Below, in pieces: positions 14,915 through 24,124 of a DNA stretch of 39,745 nucleotides. The position numbers and the translations under genes are program-made. The stretch is taken from positions 1 through 39,745 of the forward strand of contig CAJUCM010000010.1 in assembly GCA_910585235.1 (NCBI GenBank). Direction: 5' to 3'. The first letter of the stretch is position 1, and the number at the start of each line of letters is the position of its first letter. Source of the stretch: an uncultured Christensenella sp. (lineage in GTDB: Bacteria > Bacillota > Clostridia > Christensenellales > Borkfalkiaceae). The notes under the pieces are model-generated. The model was given only the letters and a program-made list of their open reading frames with translations. It did not search any database and was not told the DNA's origin.

Positions 14915-17263
14915 TTATTTTTTTCTTTTTTCGGGCGGAAGCGCCTGCCGTACTAAGATTCCCGCCTGCTGCGAACCTTCGGACAAGTTCACCCATCCGA
15001 TGTCGATCGTTCCGATCACGACGCCGTTCGTAGTACGGTTATTCACCGTCTCCGTCTGCGTAAGATCGGGAGCGGATTCGTAGTAAGTGATCACGTCGTC
15101 GAACGTGGCGATCCCCCAACCGCTTTCCGCATAATCTTCCAGCTCGATATACAGTTTTTTACCGCGGTAATCCTGCCCCTTATAATTGCTCAGATCGAGC
15201 GCGTAAGGCGCCATATCCAGCCAGGAACCCGTCCAATTTCCCGCGTCGTCCTTTGCAAGCGTCATGTTCGGACCGTCGGCAAATCTGGTTGTGAGGAACG
15301 CTCCGACCAAGGAATCCGCCCCATCTTCTCCGACTTCGTAAACGTAGAACTTGGCGTGACCGCCCATCTTGACGGAGATCCACCCCGATCCGCCGAGTTC
15401 AAACACGGTGGATCTGAGCTTGTAGGTAGCCCCCTCCGAAACGCCGCCCTCGTTCCCGCCGAGGAAATAGGATCCGCTCTTGTTAAAGGGAAGTTTTTCG
15501 CCCCAATAGGTGCTGTGATTGTCCACCGCTTTTGCCTTGAAAACGGATTCCGTCATTCCGGAAAGTTCGACCAATTCCCAGCCCGTCAGATTGCCGAGCT
15601 CAAAACCGCCGTTCACGATATTGTATTTATCGCTATTGACCACGATCGAGACGGTCGCTTCCGCGCTTTGATTGATGGATTCGGGTGCGTTCGCCACATA
15701 AGTTACGGTATAAACGCCCTCCGAAAGCGTAAAGTTTTCTACGTTCCCGATCGGGACCTGCACTCCGTTTTTCAGAATATTCGTAATGACGAGAGGAACT
15801 TCCCGTCCGAGATAGAGCGCCTGCGCTTTTTCAAAGAGCAACTCATTGAGATTAACGGGCTGTGCGGGAACTTCAAGAATGCGATTCTCCGCCTCTTTCA
15901 CGATTTTGACGAACGGCGAAGGCGCGGAATGATAATCGCAGGTGACGTAGTAATTTCTCAGCCATTGAAGATCGCCCGAATACTGCCCTGCGGTAACGCG
16001 CGTTTCGGACATTGCCGCTTCATACTGTTCCCTGATCAGCGCGCTCACTTCTTCGTCTGTAAGCGAACAGCGGATATCGTCGATATTGATAAAGCCGAAC
16101 CCTCCCGTTGCATTATCGACGACGTTGATATACATTTTTTTGCCCTCGTACTTCGCGTCGATTTTTGCATAGGTGCGTATCAGCATAAGCGCGCTGTCGG
16201 GGTCTAAGAACGCTTTGTTTGCAATCTTTTTGATAACGGTTCCCTTGCTCTCTTCTCCCACGTCCTCGGCAAGACACACTTCCGCATATACCTCCGAGGA
16301 GTTCTTCGCGGCGCCCAGCATCATACTGATCCAAGGCGCGCCCTCTTTCAGCGTAAACGTCGTGGAGCGCATGGAACCGATCGCTCCCTCGTTGGACTCG
16401 CCGCAGAAAAATTTTTCGCCGTGGTTATAGAAATATCTGCCGCCCCAGTATGTGGCGTTTTTATCCCGGATCCCGTTGGGGCGGAACGCCTCGCCCGTCA
16501 TTTTCCAGTGATCGAGTCCGCTCTCGAAATCCCCGTTGAGAATATCGTTTCTCGTCGGGTCGGAATCGTCGAACGGCGGCGCGGCGTATTTTATAAGTTG
16601 CGCCGAACGCTCCGCCTGATACTTCTGTACTTCCTCCTCCGTTTCCAGCAATCTGAAATCGTCGAGATTGGCGTAGCCGTATGCCGCCTCGCTGCGGCTC
16701 GCATCGTCGTCCGTGATAACGATATAAACGTTTTTGCCGATATGCTCGGAGAGGTCTGCAATATGGCGGATGAGCTGTCCCGTTACGAATGCGCCGTCAA
16801 ACTCGGTATTCGTCGCCTTTTTGACCGCAACGGAAGCGCCGTCGTACAGAAATGCCAGCGGTTTATCCGTTTGCGCGTCGTAAAATTCGATATAGACCTT
16901 TTCGGGATTTTTCGCGGCGCCCAGCTTGAACGCAATTTTTCCCGTGCCGGAGAGTTTGAACGTTTCGGAGGTCAGCGTTCCCTTATTGGTGATGATCGCC
17001 TTCTGTCCGTTAAAGTACATTCTTCCGTGAGCTTCCATGTCCTCCGCGTTTTCGTCGGTCACGCCGATCGACTGAAACGCCATGCCCTCTCTCGTCCAGC
17101 CCGGAATCGTCTTTTGGTCAATGTCGTACTCAAATGAACCGTTTATGATCCCGTCCGCCACGTCTTCTTCCGCCCCTTTTCCGCAACCCGTAACCGCGCC
17201 CGCAACAAGCGCCGCCAATGCAGAGAGCGAAAGCGCCAGAACCGTTTTCCGAAATTTTCTCAT
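14915..17263 (-). CDS. Multi-module surface lipoprotein, candidate fructan-binding protein
   Basis: No enzyme motif recognised. The 782-residue protein has a lipoprotein signal with lipobox VTGC (Cys27). It carries three modules related to those of the 1285-residue lipoprotein: about 38-205 (INGSFEYD...PGW), 238-410 (LNGDFESGLDHW) and 575-740 (VNGGFELGNLTGWELV). Between modules 2 and 3 lies a region of about 160 residues with a helical start and an Ig-like end. Modules end with GKNVYIVITD or GKKMYINVVD and then NLDD/NIDD/TFDD, matching the close of the other copies. It lies 16 bases after the cytosolic GH32 gene and is the last gene of the transporter unit. A non-catalytic glycan-capture role, comparable in logic to SusE/SusF in Bacteroidetes, is inference. 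Confidence 0.85.
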   Translation of the reverse strand: MRKFRKTVLALSLSALAALVAGAVTGCGKGAEEDVADGIINGSFEYDIDQKTIPGWTREGMAFQSIGVTDENAEDMEAHGRMYFNGQKAIITNKGTLTSETFKLSGTGKIAFKLGAAKNPEKVYIEFYDAQTDKPLAFLYDGASVAVKKATNTEFDGAFVTGQLIRHIADLSEHIGKNVYIVITDDDASRSEAAYGYANLDDFRLLETEEEVQKYQAERSAQLIKYAAPPFDDSDPTRNDILNGDFESGLDHWKMTGEAFRPNGIRDKNATYWGGRYFYNHGEKFFCGESNEGAIGSMRSTTFTLKEGAPWISMMLGAAKNSSEVYAEVCLAEDVGEESKGTVIKKIANKAFLDPDSALMLIRTYAKIDAKYEGKKMYINVVDNATGGFGFINIDDIRCSLTDEEVSALIREQYEAAMSETRVTAGQYSGDLQWLRNYYVTCDYHSAPSPFVKIVKEAENRILEVPAQPVNLNELLFEKAQALYLGREVPLVITNILKNGVQVPIGNVENFTLSEGVYTVTYVANAPESINQSAEATVSIVVNSDKYNIVNGGFELGNLTGWELVELSGMTESVFKAKAVDNHSTYWGEKLPFNKSGSYFLGGNEGGVSEGATYKLRSTVFELGGSGWISVKMGGHAKFYVYEVGEDGADSLVGAFLTTRFADGPNMTLAKDDAGNWTGSWLDMAPYALDLSNYKGQDYRGKKLYIELEDYAESGWGIATFDDVITYYESAPDLTQTETVNNRTTNGVVIGTIDIGWVNLSEGSQQAGILVRQALPPEKRKK

Positions 17264-17279
17264 ATTTTCCCCATCCTGT

Positions 17280-18785
17280 TTATTTGACTATAATGTCGTA
17301 TTTTACCGCATCCTTGATCTGCGCGTTCCCGTCCTCGGCAAAAAAGCTGACGCTTTCCGCTCCGTCTTCGGGATTCGCATTGGCGCTCATCACGGCGTCT
17401 CCGCCGTTGAGAAAAACCTCTACGCCCGTCCGATCGAGAAAGATACGGAAACGGAGCTCGTCGCCGTCGGGCAAGATCGCTACGCTTCTCGTTCTGAAAT
17501 CCGTTTCGGGAAAAGCGCCCTGAATCACGGCGCCGCAGTTCCCGCGGTCGAGCGTCACGCACGAGCGGACCCTGTCATAATAGACGCTCAGTTCGCAGCC
17601 GACGCCCTGAAACAGCTTGATTCCCGCCCTTCCGGCAGTCCCGATTTTTAAGGTAAAGGATATTTCCGTTTTCGTTCCGGCAAAATCCTCTATCTTCTGC
17701 TCCCCGTCTTCGAGCATAAAGTCCGCCGCTTCGCACTTGTTCTGACGGTAGGCTTCGATCTCACGGATCGGTACCTGCCGTAATTTTCCGTTTACGAGCG
17801 AACATTCCCTCGGCAGAGTCATTTTTCCGACGTAGCCCTCAGGCGCCGTGACGTAATCCCTGTCCCACATCTGCATCCATGCGATCAGAATATGGCGACC
17901 GTCCTCCGAAACGACCGTCTGGGGCGCATAAAAATCAAATCCGCCGTCCACTTCGCCGATGCTCTCCGTCGTAAATTTCCCCGTGGCAATATCGAGAGAG
18001 CCGACCGCATACACCGCCGAATGAATATTTACAAAACGTTCGCCGTCAGTCGGTAAAAACTGCGCGCTGTACAAAAGCACGTCTTTATCGGCAAGGCGCA
18101 GAAGCGCCGGACACTCGTACGCTCCGCGGTTCAAACCGCCCTCGTCTCCCTCAAACAGTTTCCCCACATATTTCCACCGTTTCATATTGATCGAACGGTA
18201 CAGCGCAATGTTTCCGCAGGCATCCGTCTTGGTTCCGATCAACGCATAATAGCGGTCGCCCTGACGGAAAAGAAACGGGTCTCTGAATTCCTTGACGGGA
18301 AAAATTTCAGGCACTTTGCTCACGGGCAACACGGGATTGCGTTCGTATTTCGTAAAATGGATACCGTCTTCCGAAACGGCAAGCGCCTGCTGCTGAACGG
18401 CGTCTTCATCGACGCAGGTATACATCAGATGAAGCATTCCGTTTTCTTCGTACGCCGTGCCGCTGAAACAGCCGTAACCCCAGTCATAGGGCTTGTCGGG
18501 CGCCAAGGCGATGGGAAGATAGCTCCACTTCACAAGATCGTGCGAAACGGCGTGCCCCCAATACATAGTGTTCCACTTGGGCGAAAAAGGATTGTATTGC
18601 CAGAACAGATGATATTGCCCCTGAAATCTGCAAAAGCCGTTCGGATCGTTCATCCAGCCGATTTCGGGCGTAAGATGATAGGAAGGACGCTTACTGCGGT
18701 CGAGAAGCGGAGCGTGTTCTTTTACATATTCGTTTGCAAGCGCAAGCGTATAGGACAGCGCTTTTGCCCGTTCCGTCTGTTTCAT
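17280..18785 (-). CDS. Cytosolic GH32 beta-fructosidase
   Basis: Splits beta-fructosyl bonds of imported sucrose or fructo-oligosaccharides. It is a 501-residue protein with no signal peptide. The five-blade GH32 propeller carries WMNDPNG (nucleophile Asp47), EFRDPF (Asp169) and YECPAL (acid/base Glu224). A C-terminal beta-sandwich follows from about 370 (LDRTGVEVFLNGG). It resembles sucrose-6-phosphate hydrolases and exo-inulinases. With ABC rather than PTS import, the substrate is probably unphosphorylated. The start is ATG at 18783-18785, two bases after the stop of the preceding gene, with GAGGT upstream. A longer in-frame start at 18812 would overlap that gene and is rejected. Confidence 0.94.
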   Translation of the reverse strand: MKQTERAKALSYTLALANEYVKEHAPLLDRSKRPSYHLTPEIGWMNDPNGFCRFQGQYHLFWQYNPFSPKWNTMYWGHAVSHDLVKWSYLPIALAPDKPYDWGYGCFSGTAYEENGMLHLMYTCVDEDAVQQQALAVSEDGIHFTKYERNPVLPVSKVPEIFPVKEFRDPFLFRQGDRYYALIGTKTDACGNIALYRSINMKRWKYVGKLFEGDEGGLNRGAYECPALLRLADKDVLLYSAQFLPTDGERFVNIHSAVYAVGSLDIATGKFTTESIGEVDGGFDFYAPQTVVSEDGRHILIAWMQMWDRDYVTAPEGYVGKMTLPRECSLVNGKLRQVPIREIEAYRQNKCEAADFMLEDGEQKIEDFAGTKTEISFTLKIGTAGRAGIKLFQGVGCELSVYYDRVRSCVTLDRGNCGAVIQGAFPETDFRTRSVAILPDGDELRFRIFLDRTGVEVFLNGGDAVMSANANPEDGAESVSFFAEDGNAQIKDAVKYDIIVK

Positions 18786-18787
18786 AA

Positions 18788-21175
18788 TCAATAAATAGAC
18801 CTCACACTGCAAAGTTTCAAGTTTTCTACCGTCACGTTTCCGCCCTCTGCGGAAAGAATGATGTCCGTGGAAGCGAATTTTGCATAAGAACGCATGGAAA
18901 TCGCAATATCCGTGTTAAAGAACGCTTCCACCAGCGACCTGTCGATATAAATTTCCACCGTAAGTTTTCCGTCTTTCAGCGTCAAACCCTCTTTCATCGC
19001 ATCGGATTCGGCTCTGCCCTGGTCTCCTCGGTTATTCGTAAATCCCGAAAGCATTCCCGTTGCCGCGTTAAACGTAAAATCGGTATAGTCGCTCCCGTTA
19101 TTACCCGCTTTGACGCGGACGGAGACGGTCTCCGTTTCGGAGGTGATACCTGCAAACGTAACGGAGAGAAGGAGCATATCCCCTTTGCAATCCGCAAGTT
19201 TTGCGTTCGCCTCCTCAACCGTGAGCGAAGTTCCGCTTGTAAGCTCCGTGGTATAGTCTTCCTTTACGGCGGACACCGCGTCGATCTTCAAGCGCGATCC
19301 GTCGTCGTTGAGCCATATCTTGCGAACGATCCCCATACTGCACGCCCAGCCCGCGCTGAACACGTCGGCATTACTGCGGTAATCCTGCGCGATGCTGAAA
19401 AGATGCACTTCCCCGCTCACGTCGTCGATCATAGCGCTCGGTCCCGTAAATACGTTGGGTCCGTAATCGAGGCGCTTAGGCGCATGAGCGTATTCGGGGT
19501 CGGGAATAAATTCTCCCGCCTTTTTATCGAACGTTCCGAGGAAATAGAAAATGTTGTTATCCGCCGTACTTGCGGGCGCGGGGCTCATGATGAGAACGTG
19601 CTTTTTGACCGTTTTATCCGCATTATAGATCGGGAGCATCACGGGAAGTTCCCAGGTTTTTCCCATGCTCTCGCTCCAATCCGCAGATTCAAGCTGGTGC
19701 AGGATCCCTCTGTAAGTCCAATTCATATCCACGTCGCCCGATTCAAAATCGACTTCCAGCATATCCGACTGATACAGAAGCACGCACCCCTGATTTCTGT
19801 TTGACGAACAGATCGTCATATACCACACGCCGTCCTCTACCCAGACGTGCGCGTCGCGGAATTCGCCTGCCTGACCCTGTCCCTCTTCCTGCTTGATGGC
19901 AAGATCCTCTCCCACCACCCATTCGGTGAGATAGGGATCGGTCAGATCTTTCGGATAGGCATACCCGATATTCTGGTTGGAAATCAGCCCGTCGCCCGTC
20001 TTTGCGTCGTTGCCCGCCGTAAAGAAGAGCACGGGAACTCCGTTGACGTCCTTGATCGCCCCGCCCGACCATACGCCGTCGGGACAGACGGAATCCGCCA
20101 TCGGCGTGATCACCTCTTTGCGCGGCGTCCAGTTCACCATATCCGTACTGGTGAAATGTCCCCAGCAGAGCTGGCGGAAATAGGGTCCCGCCATATTGAA
20201 CTGATGGAAAATATGATAGACGCCGTTATAATAGACGGGCGCGTGCGGTTCGTTCATCCACATCTGATACGGTCCGCCGTGATACTGCGTTTTATAGATA
20301 TCCTCTTTCAGAATATCCTTTTGCATCCATATATCTTCAAACGGTATTTCGGGACACTCCGTCTCCTCATACTGTTCTTTGATATAGTCTGCGCGAAGCA
20401 CCGCGCCGTAAATACTTACCTCGTCCAAAAGCCCGCTCACTTTGTTGATCTGCTTGCTTCCGTTCGATCCGACGTAAAGGTAGGTATCCGTCGGTTTGGA
20501 AATTCTGCTCCCCGCTTCGATCTCCTCCCGCGCGACCTCCTCTCCGTTCAGATAGAGCGCCATATATCCGTTTTCGCCGTCGAACACACCGACCACATGG
20601 TTCCATTCGTACTTATTCAGGCGGGACTCTCCGCTCCAAACGCGCAACCATTCGTTGCCCGTACCGACCTGAAAGCTCAGTTCCCCGAACCGCCAATAGC
20701 CGAGAATGAAACCGTCGTTCGAGCTCGACGACCTGTAATATTGGGAAACGATGCCCGTGAGCGACTCGTTGCCCATATCCTTTGCATTGGGCGCATCGTA
20801 TTCAAACATACGGGGTGCAATGTATGCGCTGACCGTGAGCGTATTCCCGCTGACGCAAATTTCCTCGTCAGAATAACTGATAAAATTGGAATATCCGTCA
20901 AAGAGCAGGCTCCCGCCCTTTACGCCGTTCTCCCTCCATTCGGGATCGCGCGAGGGCATAAACTTCGCATCGTTATAGACGTAAGCGATCTGCCCCTTTC
21001 TCACATTTCCCGAAGCGTCGTAAACGGTCTTTCCCTTCCCCTCGTCAAACGTGAGATGAAGCGCAAGATCTTCTTCATACCGGTCGCTACAACCGCTCAA
21101 CAGGCACACGCCCGCAGAAAGACAGGTCGCAAGCGAAGCGGCAAGCGTAAATACAAGTAATTTTTTTCCTCTCAT
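18788..21175 (-). CDS. LamG-GH32 lipoprotein with altered catalytic motif
   Basis: Surface fructan-active protein, 795 residues. The lipobox is LLSGC (Cys29). Residues about 32-270 form a LamG/concanavalin-like domain (LALHLTFDEGKGKTVYDASG, GGSLLFDGYSNFI, WNHVVGVFDGENGYMALYLN, GLLDEVSIYGAVL). GH32 follows from about 295. Its first motif is WMNEPHAP, where normal enzymes have NDPNG, so the nucleophile position is Glu309. The RDP motif is RDAH (Asp441) and the EC motif is TWELP (Glu509). The C-terminal sandwich (VEIYIDRSLVEAFF) is intact. I recall NEPHxP variants in levanase-like GH32 proteins, but could not check. The ATG overlaps the kinase stop by four bases (ATGA). Confidence 0.9.
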   Translation of the reverse strand: MRGKKLLVFTLAASLATCLSAGVCLLSGCSDRYEEDLALHLTFDEGKGKTVYDASGNVRKGQIAYVYNDAKFMPSRDPEWRENGVKGGSLLFDGYSNFISYSDEEICVSGNTLTVSAYIAPRMFEYDAPNAKDMGNESLTGIVSQYYRSSSSNDGFILGYWRFGELSFQVGTGNEWLRVWSGESRLNKYEWNHVVGVFDGENGYMALYLNGEEVAREEIEAGSRISKPTDTYLYVGSNGSKQINKVSGLLDEVSIYGAVLRADYIKEQYEETECPEIPFEDIWMQKDILKEDIYKTQYHGGPYQMWMNEPHAPVYYNGVYHIFHQFNMAGPYFRQLCWGHFTSTDMVNWTPRKEVITPMADSVCPDGVWSGGAIKDVNGVPVLFFTAGNDAKTGDGLISNQNIGYAYPKDLTDPYLTEWVVGEDLAIKQEEGQGQAGEFRDAHVWVEDGVWYMTICSSNRNQGCVLLYQSDMLEVDFESGDVDMNWTYRGILHQLESADWSESMGKTWELPVMLPIYNADKTVKKHVLIMSPAPASTADNNIFYFLGTFDKKAGEFIPDPEYAHAPKRLDYGPNVFTGPSAMIDDVSGEVHLFSIAQDYRSNADVFSAGWACSMGIVRKIWLNDDGSRLKIDAVSAVKEDYTTELTSGTSLTVEEANAKLADCKGDMLLLSVTFAGITSETETVSVRVKAGNNGSDYTDFTFNAATGMLSGFTNNRGDQGRAESDAMKEGLTLKDGKLTVEIYIDRSLVEAFFNTDIAISMRSYAKFASTDIILSAEGGNVTVENLKLCSVRSIY

Positions 21176-22107
21176 AATAATTCCGCCTTCCCCAATTTAT
21201 CAAGATACGGTTTGATCTCTTCCGGCGAGGGAAACGACTCGATCGCCCCCTTCTTCTGCGTTGCGAGCGTTCCGCATACGCTGCCCGTCGCCATTGCCTC
21301 CGCAACGGCGGAAAATCCCTTTTCGTCAAGCACTTTCAGTACCCCCGCATAATATGCGTCACCCGCGCCCGTCGTATCCACGGGTTTGAGATCGGGCGCC
21401 GAAATATGCAGAATCTCCCCGCCGTCATGACAGTATAAACTTCCGCGCTTGCCGAGCGTAACAAACAGATGCTTTCCTTTCGACATCTTCCTGATCGCCC
21501 GCTTCTCATCCCGTTCGCCCGAAAAATCGTATAATTCCTGTTCGGAAAATTTTACAATATCGGCGGCGGCGATATAGGAAGAATATACCCGAACCGCCTC
21601 TTTGGGATCGGGATAGACGTCGTCGCGGTAGTTCACGTCAAAGCTGACGAGAGCGCCTTTTTCCTTTGCCTTTTCAATCAGCCCGTCGGCAAACTTCCTG
21701 CCCCGTTCCTCGCTCAGAGGAAGGGAGCCGAGATGCACAATATCCGCCTCCCCGACGATACGGGGAATCGCTTCCTCGTTCAGACAGAAATCGGCGGTGT
21801 TCTTGCGGTAAAAGCAAAAACTTCTCTCGCCCGCTTCACTGAGGTCAACGAACGCAAGCGTCGTATTCCTCTCTCTGTTCTGTTCGATATGCAGTCGTTC
21901 GATCCCTCTCGTTTTTGCAAAATCGATGAGAAAATCGCCGATGAGATCGTTCCCGACGCAACCGTAAAAACCCGCTTTTCCGCCGAGCTTTGCAATTCCG
22001 CAAGCCACGTTGAACGGCGCTCCTCCGGCATGGCGGGAATATACCGTTCCCTCCGCCGTGTTTTTCGCGATCATATCGGCAAGGATCTCCCCCACTGAAA
22101 TTACCAT
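21172..22107 (-). CDS. scrK: PfkB-family fructokinase
   Basis: ATP-dependent sugar kinase, 311 residues, predicted to turn cytosolic fructose into fructose 6-phosphate. The ribokinase/PfkB signatures are present: AGGAPFNVACGIAKLGG near the N-terminus and VDTTGAGDAYYAGVL near the C-terminus, with the catalytic Asp in GAGD. The start is the ATG at 22105-22107 with GGAGGA six bases upstream. The open frame continues upstream into the permease gene but has no support there. The stop overlaps the next gene by four bases. Fructose as substrate is inferred from three GH32 genes in the locus; other PfkB substrates are possible. Confidence 0.9.
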   Translation of the reverse strand: MVISVGEILADMIAKNTAEGTVYSRHAGGAPFNVACGIAKLGGKAGFYGCVGNDLIGDFLIDFAKTRGIERLHIEQNRERNTTLAFVDLSEAGERSFCFYRKNTADFCLNEEAIPRIVGEADIVHLGSLPLSEERGRKFADGLIEKAKEKGALVSFDVNYRDDVYPDPKEAVRVYSSYIAAADIVKFSEQELYDFSGERDEKRAIRKMSKGKHLFVTLGKRGSLYCHDGGEILHISAPDLKPVDTTGAGDAYYAGVLKVLDEKGFSAVAEAMATGSVCGTLATQKKGAIESFPSPEEIKPYLDKLGKAELL

Positions 22108-22127
22108 ATCCGTTCCTCCGTGTCCTA

Positions 22128-23087
22128 TTATTTCAATCCGCTGAACGCAACGCCCTCTACGATATACTTCTGGCAGAAGATATAGACGATCGCAATGGGA
22201 ATGGTACTGAACGTAAGCGCCGCCATGGTGACCGAAACGTCCGAGGGTTCCCAGCTGTTGATGAGTTGCAAATACACCTGCAAGGGCATCAGATCCTTTC
22301 TGAGCGAGAACATCAGTTGTGCAAACACATATTCGTTCCACTGCCCCATAAAGGCGAAGATCGCAACGGTAGCAAAGACGGGCGCGCAACAGGGCATGAT
22401 CACGCGGAAAAACGTTTTCAGTTTTCCGCAGCCGTCGATCGACGCCGCCTCTTCGAGTTCCTTCGGGATCCCCATGAAATAGGATCGGAACATAAAGATA
22501 TACATGGGACTCACAAATCCCGGCAACAGGTAGCCGAGAATGCCCGCCTCGCCCTTCGTCAGTCCGAAGAAGTTAAGGATCATATAAGTCGATACGACGG
22601 ACGTTTCCACAGGCACGATCAGTAGCAATAAAATGATCGTTACGAGCACTTTATGCCCCGGAAATCTGAACCGCGTCAGCGCATAGCCCGCAAGGGAATT
22701 GATAATGAGGATCCCCAAAATCACGATCCCGCAGTAGAGAAAGCTGTTAAAGATCGAACGGGGCACGTATTTGTACGTCGTAAACATTTTTCCGTACGAC
22801 TGGAACCATACGCCGATATTTTTTGAGGGAAGAAACGTCGCAAACGAATTGATGGACGCATCTACCTCCTCCGCCGTCTTCATACTGTTCATGACCATCC
22901 AGACGACGGGGAACAAAAATAAGACGCAAAGCGCGGCAAGAAAGAGATAGAAGAATGTGGTCCCGATAATTTTCCCCGTCAGCTTGCCGTAGTTTCTGTT
23001 CTTTTTCGCGCATTCCGTTTCTGCGGACGGCTGTGCGGTTCCGCAGGTTTCTTCCGTTTCCGAAGAAATTTCCTTTGCAAGTTCCAT
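22128..23087 (-). CDS. ABC sugar transporter permease (MsmG/MalG type)
   Basis: Integral membrane subunit of a CUT1-family carbohydrate importer, 319 residues. A cytosolic N-terminal stretch of about 30 residues precedes about six membrane helices. The EAA loop is present as EEAASIDGCGKLKTFF followed by IMPCCAP, the contact site for the ATPase. It starts one base after the stop of the partner permease. The neighbours are the second permease and the binding protein, so the three make the importer core without an ATPase. Confidence 0.94.
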   Translation of the reverse strand: MELAKEISSETEETCGTAQPSAETECAKKNRNYGKLTGKIIGTTFFYLFLAALCVLFLFPVVWMVMNSMKTAEEVDASINSFATFLPSKNIGVWFQSYGKMFTTYKYVPRSIFNSFLYCGIVILGILIINSLAGYALTRFRFPGHKVLVTIILLLLIVPVETSVVSTYMILNFFGLTKGEAGILGYLLPGFVSPMYIFMFRSYFMGIPKELEEAASIDGCGKLKTFFRVIMPCCAPVFATVAIFAFMGQWNEYVFAQLMFSLRKDLMPLQVYLQLINSWEPSDVSVTMAALTFSTIPIAIVYIFCQKYIVEGVAFSGLK

Positions 23088-23088
23088 A

Positions 23089-24081
23089 TTATTTCGCCCC
23101 CGTATTATCGCCGCTCGTGAATTTTCTTAAAAGAAGCGCAACCGTCGCCATAATGACCGTATAGAAGAGCGCGACCGCGCTCGAATACCCAAGTCCTCCC
23201 GGTCCGCCGTTGCGCGCCCTGTCATAGATAAAATACGACATGGTGTAAGTAGAATTGTCCGGTCCGCCCTTCGTCATGATCATAGGCTGGGTTATCAGCT
23301 TGAATGCGCCGATCAGGGTCGTTACGAGCACGAACGAAAACGTAGGCTTGATTGAAGGCAACGTGATCGCAAAGAAACTCTGCACGGACGTTGCGCCGTC
23401 GAGTTCCGCCGCCTCGTACATGGCGGGTTCGATATTTTTAAGCGCCGAAAGGAAAATGAGCATCTGGTATCCCGCGCCCTGCCAGACCGAAACGAAAATG
23501 ATGACGAGCATCGCGGTATTCGGATTTTCAAGGAGCGGGATCTCCACGCCCAAACCGCGGAGCGCCGTGCCGATCAGTCCGCTGTAAGACACGAGATTGA
23601 TCCACAAAAAGGACGTGACCGCCAATGAGAGCATGACGGGCATAAAGAACGCCCAGCGGAAGAACGTGTTGCATTTCAGCTTTTTCTTATTGAGAATGAG
23701 CGCAAGCCCCAACGCGATCAAAAGCTGAACGGGCACCGCCACCACAACGAAAAGCATCGTATTTCCGAGCGCCTTCCAAATGATCTGATCCTCCGTAAAC
23801 AGCTTCACGAAATTGTCAAACCCGATAAACTGCGCCTTTCCGGGAGCGGTAAAACTTGCGTCGGTAAAGCCGTAGGCAAGCGAGATCGCAATCGGAACGA
23901 AAATGAACAGGATCCCCAATACGCAGGCGGGTATGACGAAACATACGCCGACGAGCGATTCGTTTTTATTGTAACTGTTGCCGAACAGCTTAAACCATGC
24001 TTTCTTCGGCTTTTTCGGCTTCTTGGGCTGATCCTGTTGTTGAGGCTCAGCCGTCGCCGCCGTCTGAATTTGTGATTTCAA
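23089..24081 (-). CDS. ABC sugar transporter permease (MsmF/MalF type)
   Basis: Second membrane subunit of the CUT1 importer, 330 residues. The N-terminus is cytosolic and rich in Gln, Pro and Lys (QPKKPKKPKKAWFKLFG). About six helices follow. The EAA loop reads YEAAELDGATSVQSFF and then ITLPSIKP. The best start is the TTG at 24079-24081, because a strong GGAGGGG lies 7 bases before it. The open frame runs on to another TTG at 24111 without a ribosome site. It lies 43 bases after the binding-protein gene. Confidence 0.93.
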   Translation of the reverse strand: MKSQIQTAATAEPQQQDQPKKPKKPKKAWFKLFGNSYNKNESLVGVCFVIPACVLGILFIFVPIAISLAYGFTDASFTAPGKAQFIGFDNFVKLFTEDQIIWKALGNTMLFVVVAVPVQLLIALGLALILNKKKLKCNTFFRWAFFMPVMLSLAVTSFLWINLVSYSGLIGTALRGLGVEIPLLENPNTAMLVIIFVSVWQGAGYQMLIFLSALKNIEPAMYEAAELDGATSVQSFFAITLPSIKPTFSFVLVTTLIGAFKLITQPMIMTKGGPDNSTYTMSYFIYDRARNGGPGGLGYSSAVALFYTVIMATVALLLRKFTSGDNTGAK

Positions 24082-24124
24082 AATTTTTCCCCTCCATTCC
24101 GCCTGATGCAATCAGACCGCAAGA

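Noticed and set aside
19847..21160. Long open frame opposite the LamG-GH32 gene (437 codons)
   Set aside because: Antisense shadow; the sense strand has lipobox, LamG and GH32 motifs.
22108..22389. N-terminal extension of the PfkB kinase
   Set aside because: It overlaps the permease gene by over 250 bases; the ATG at 22107 has a good ribosome site and matches the family start.
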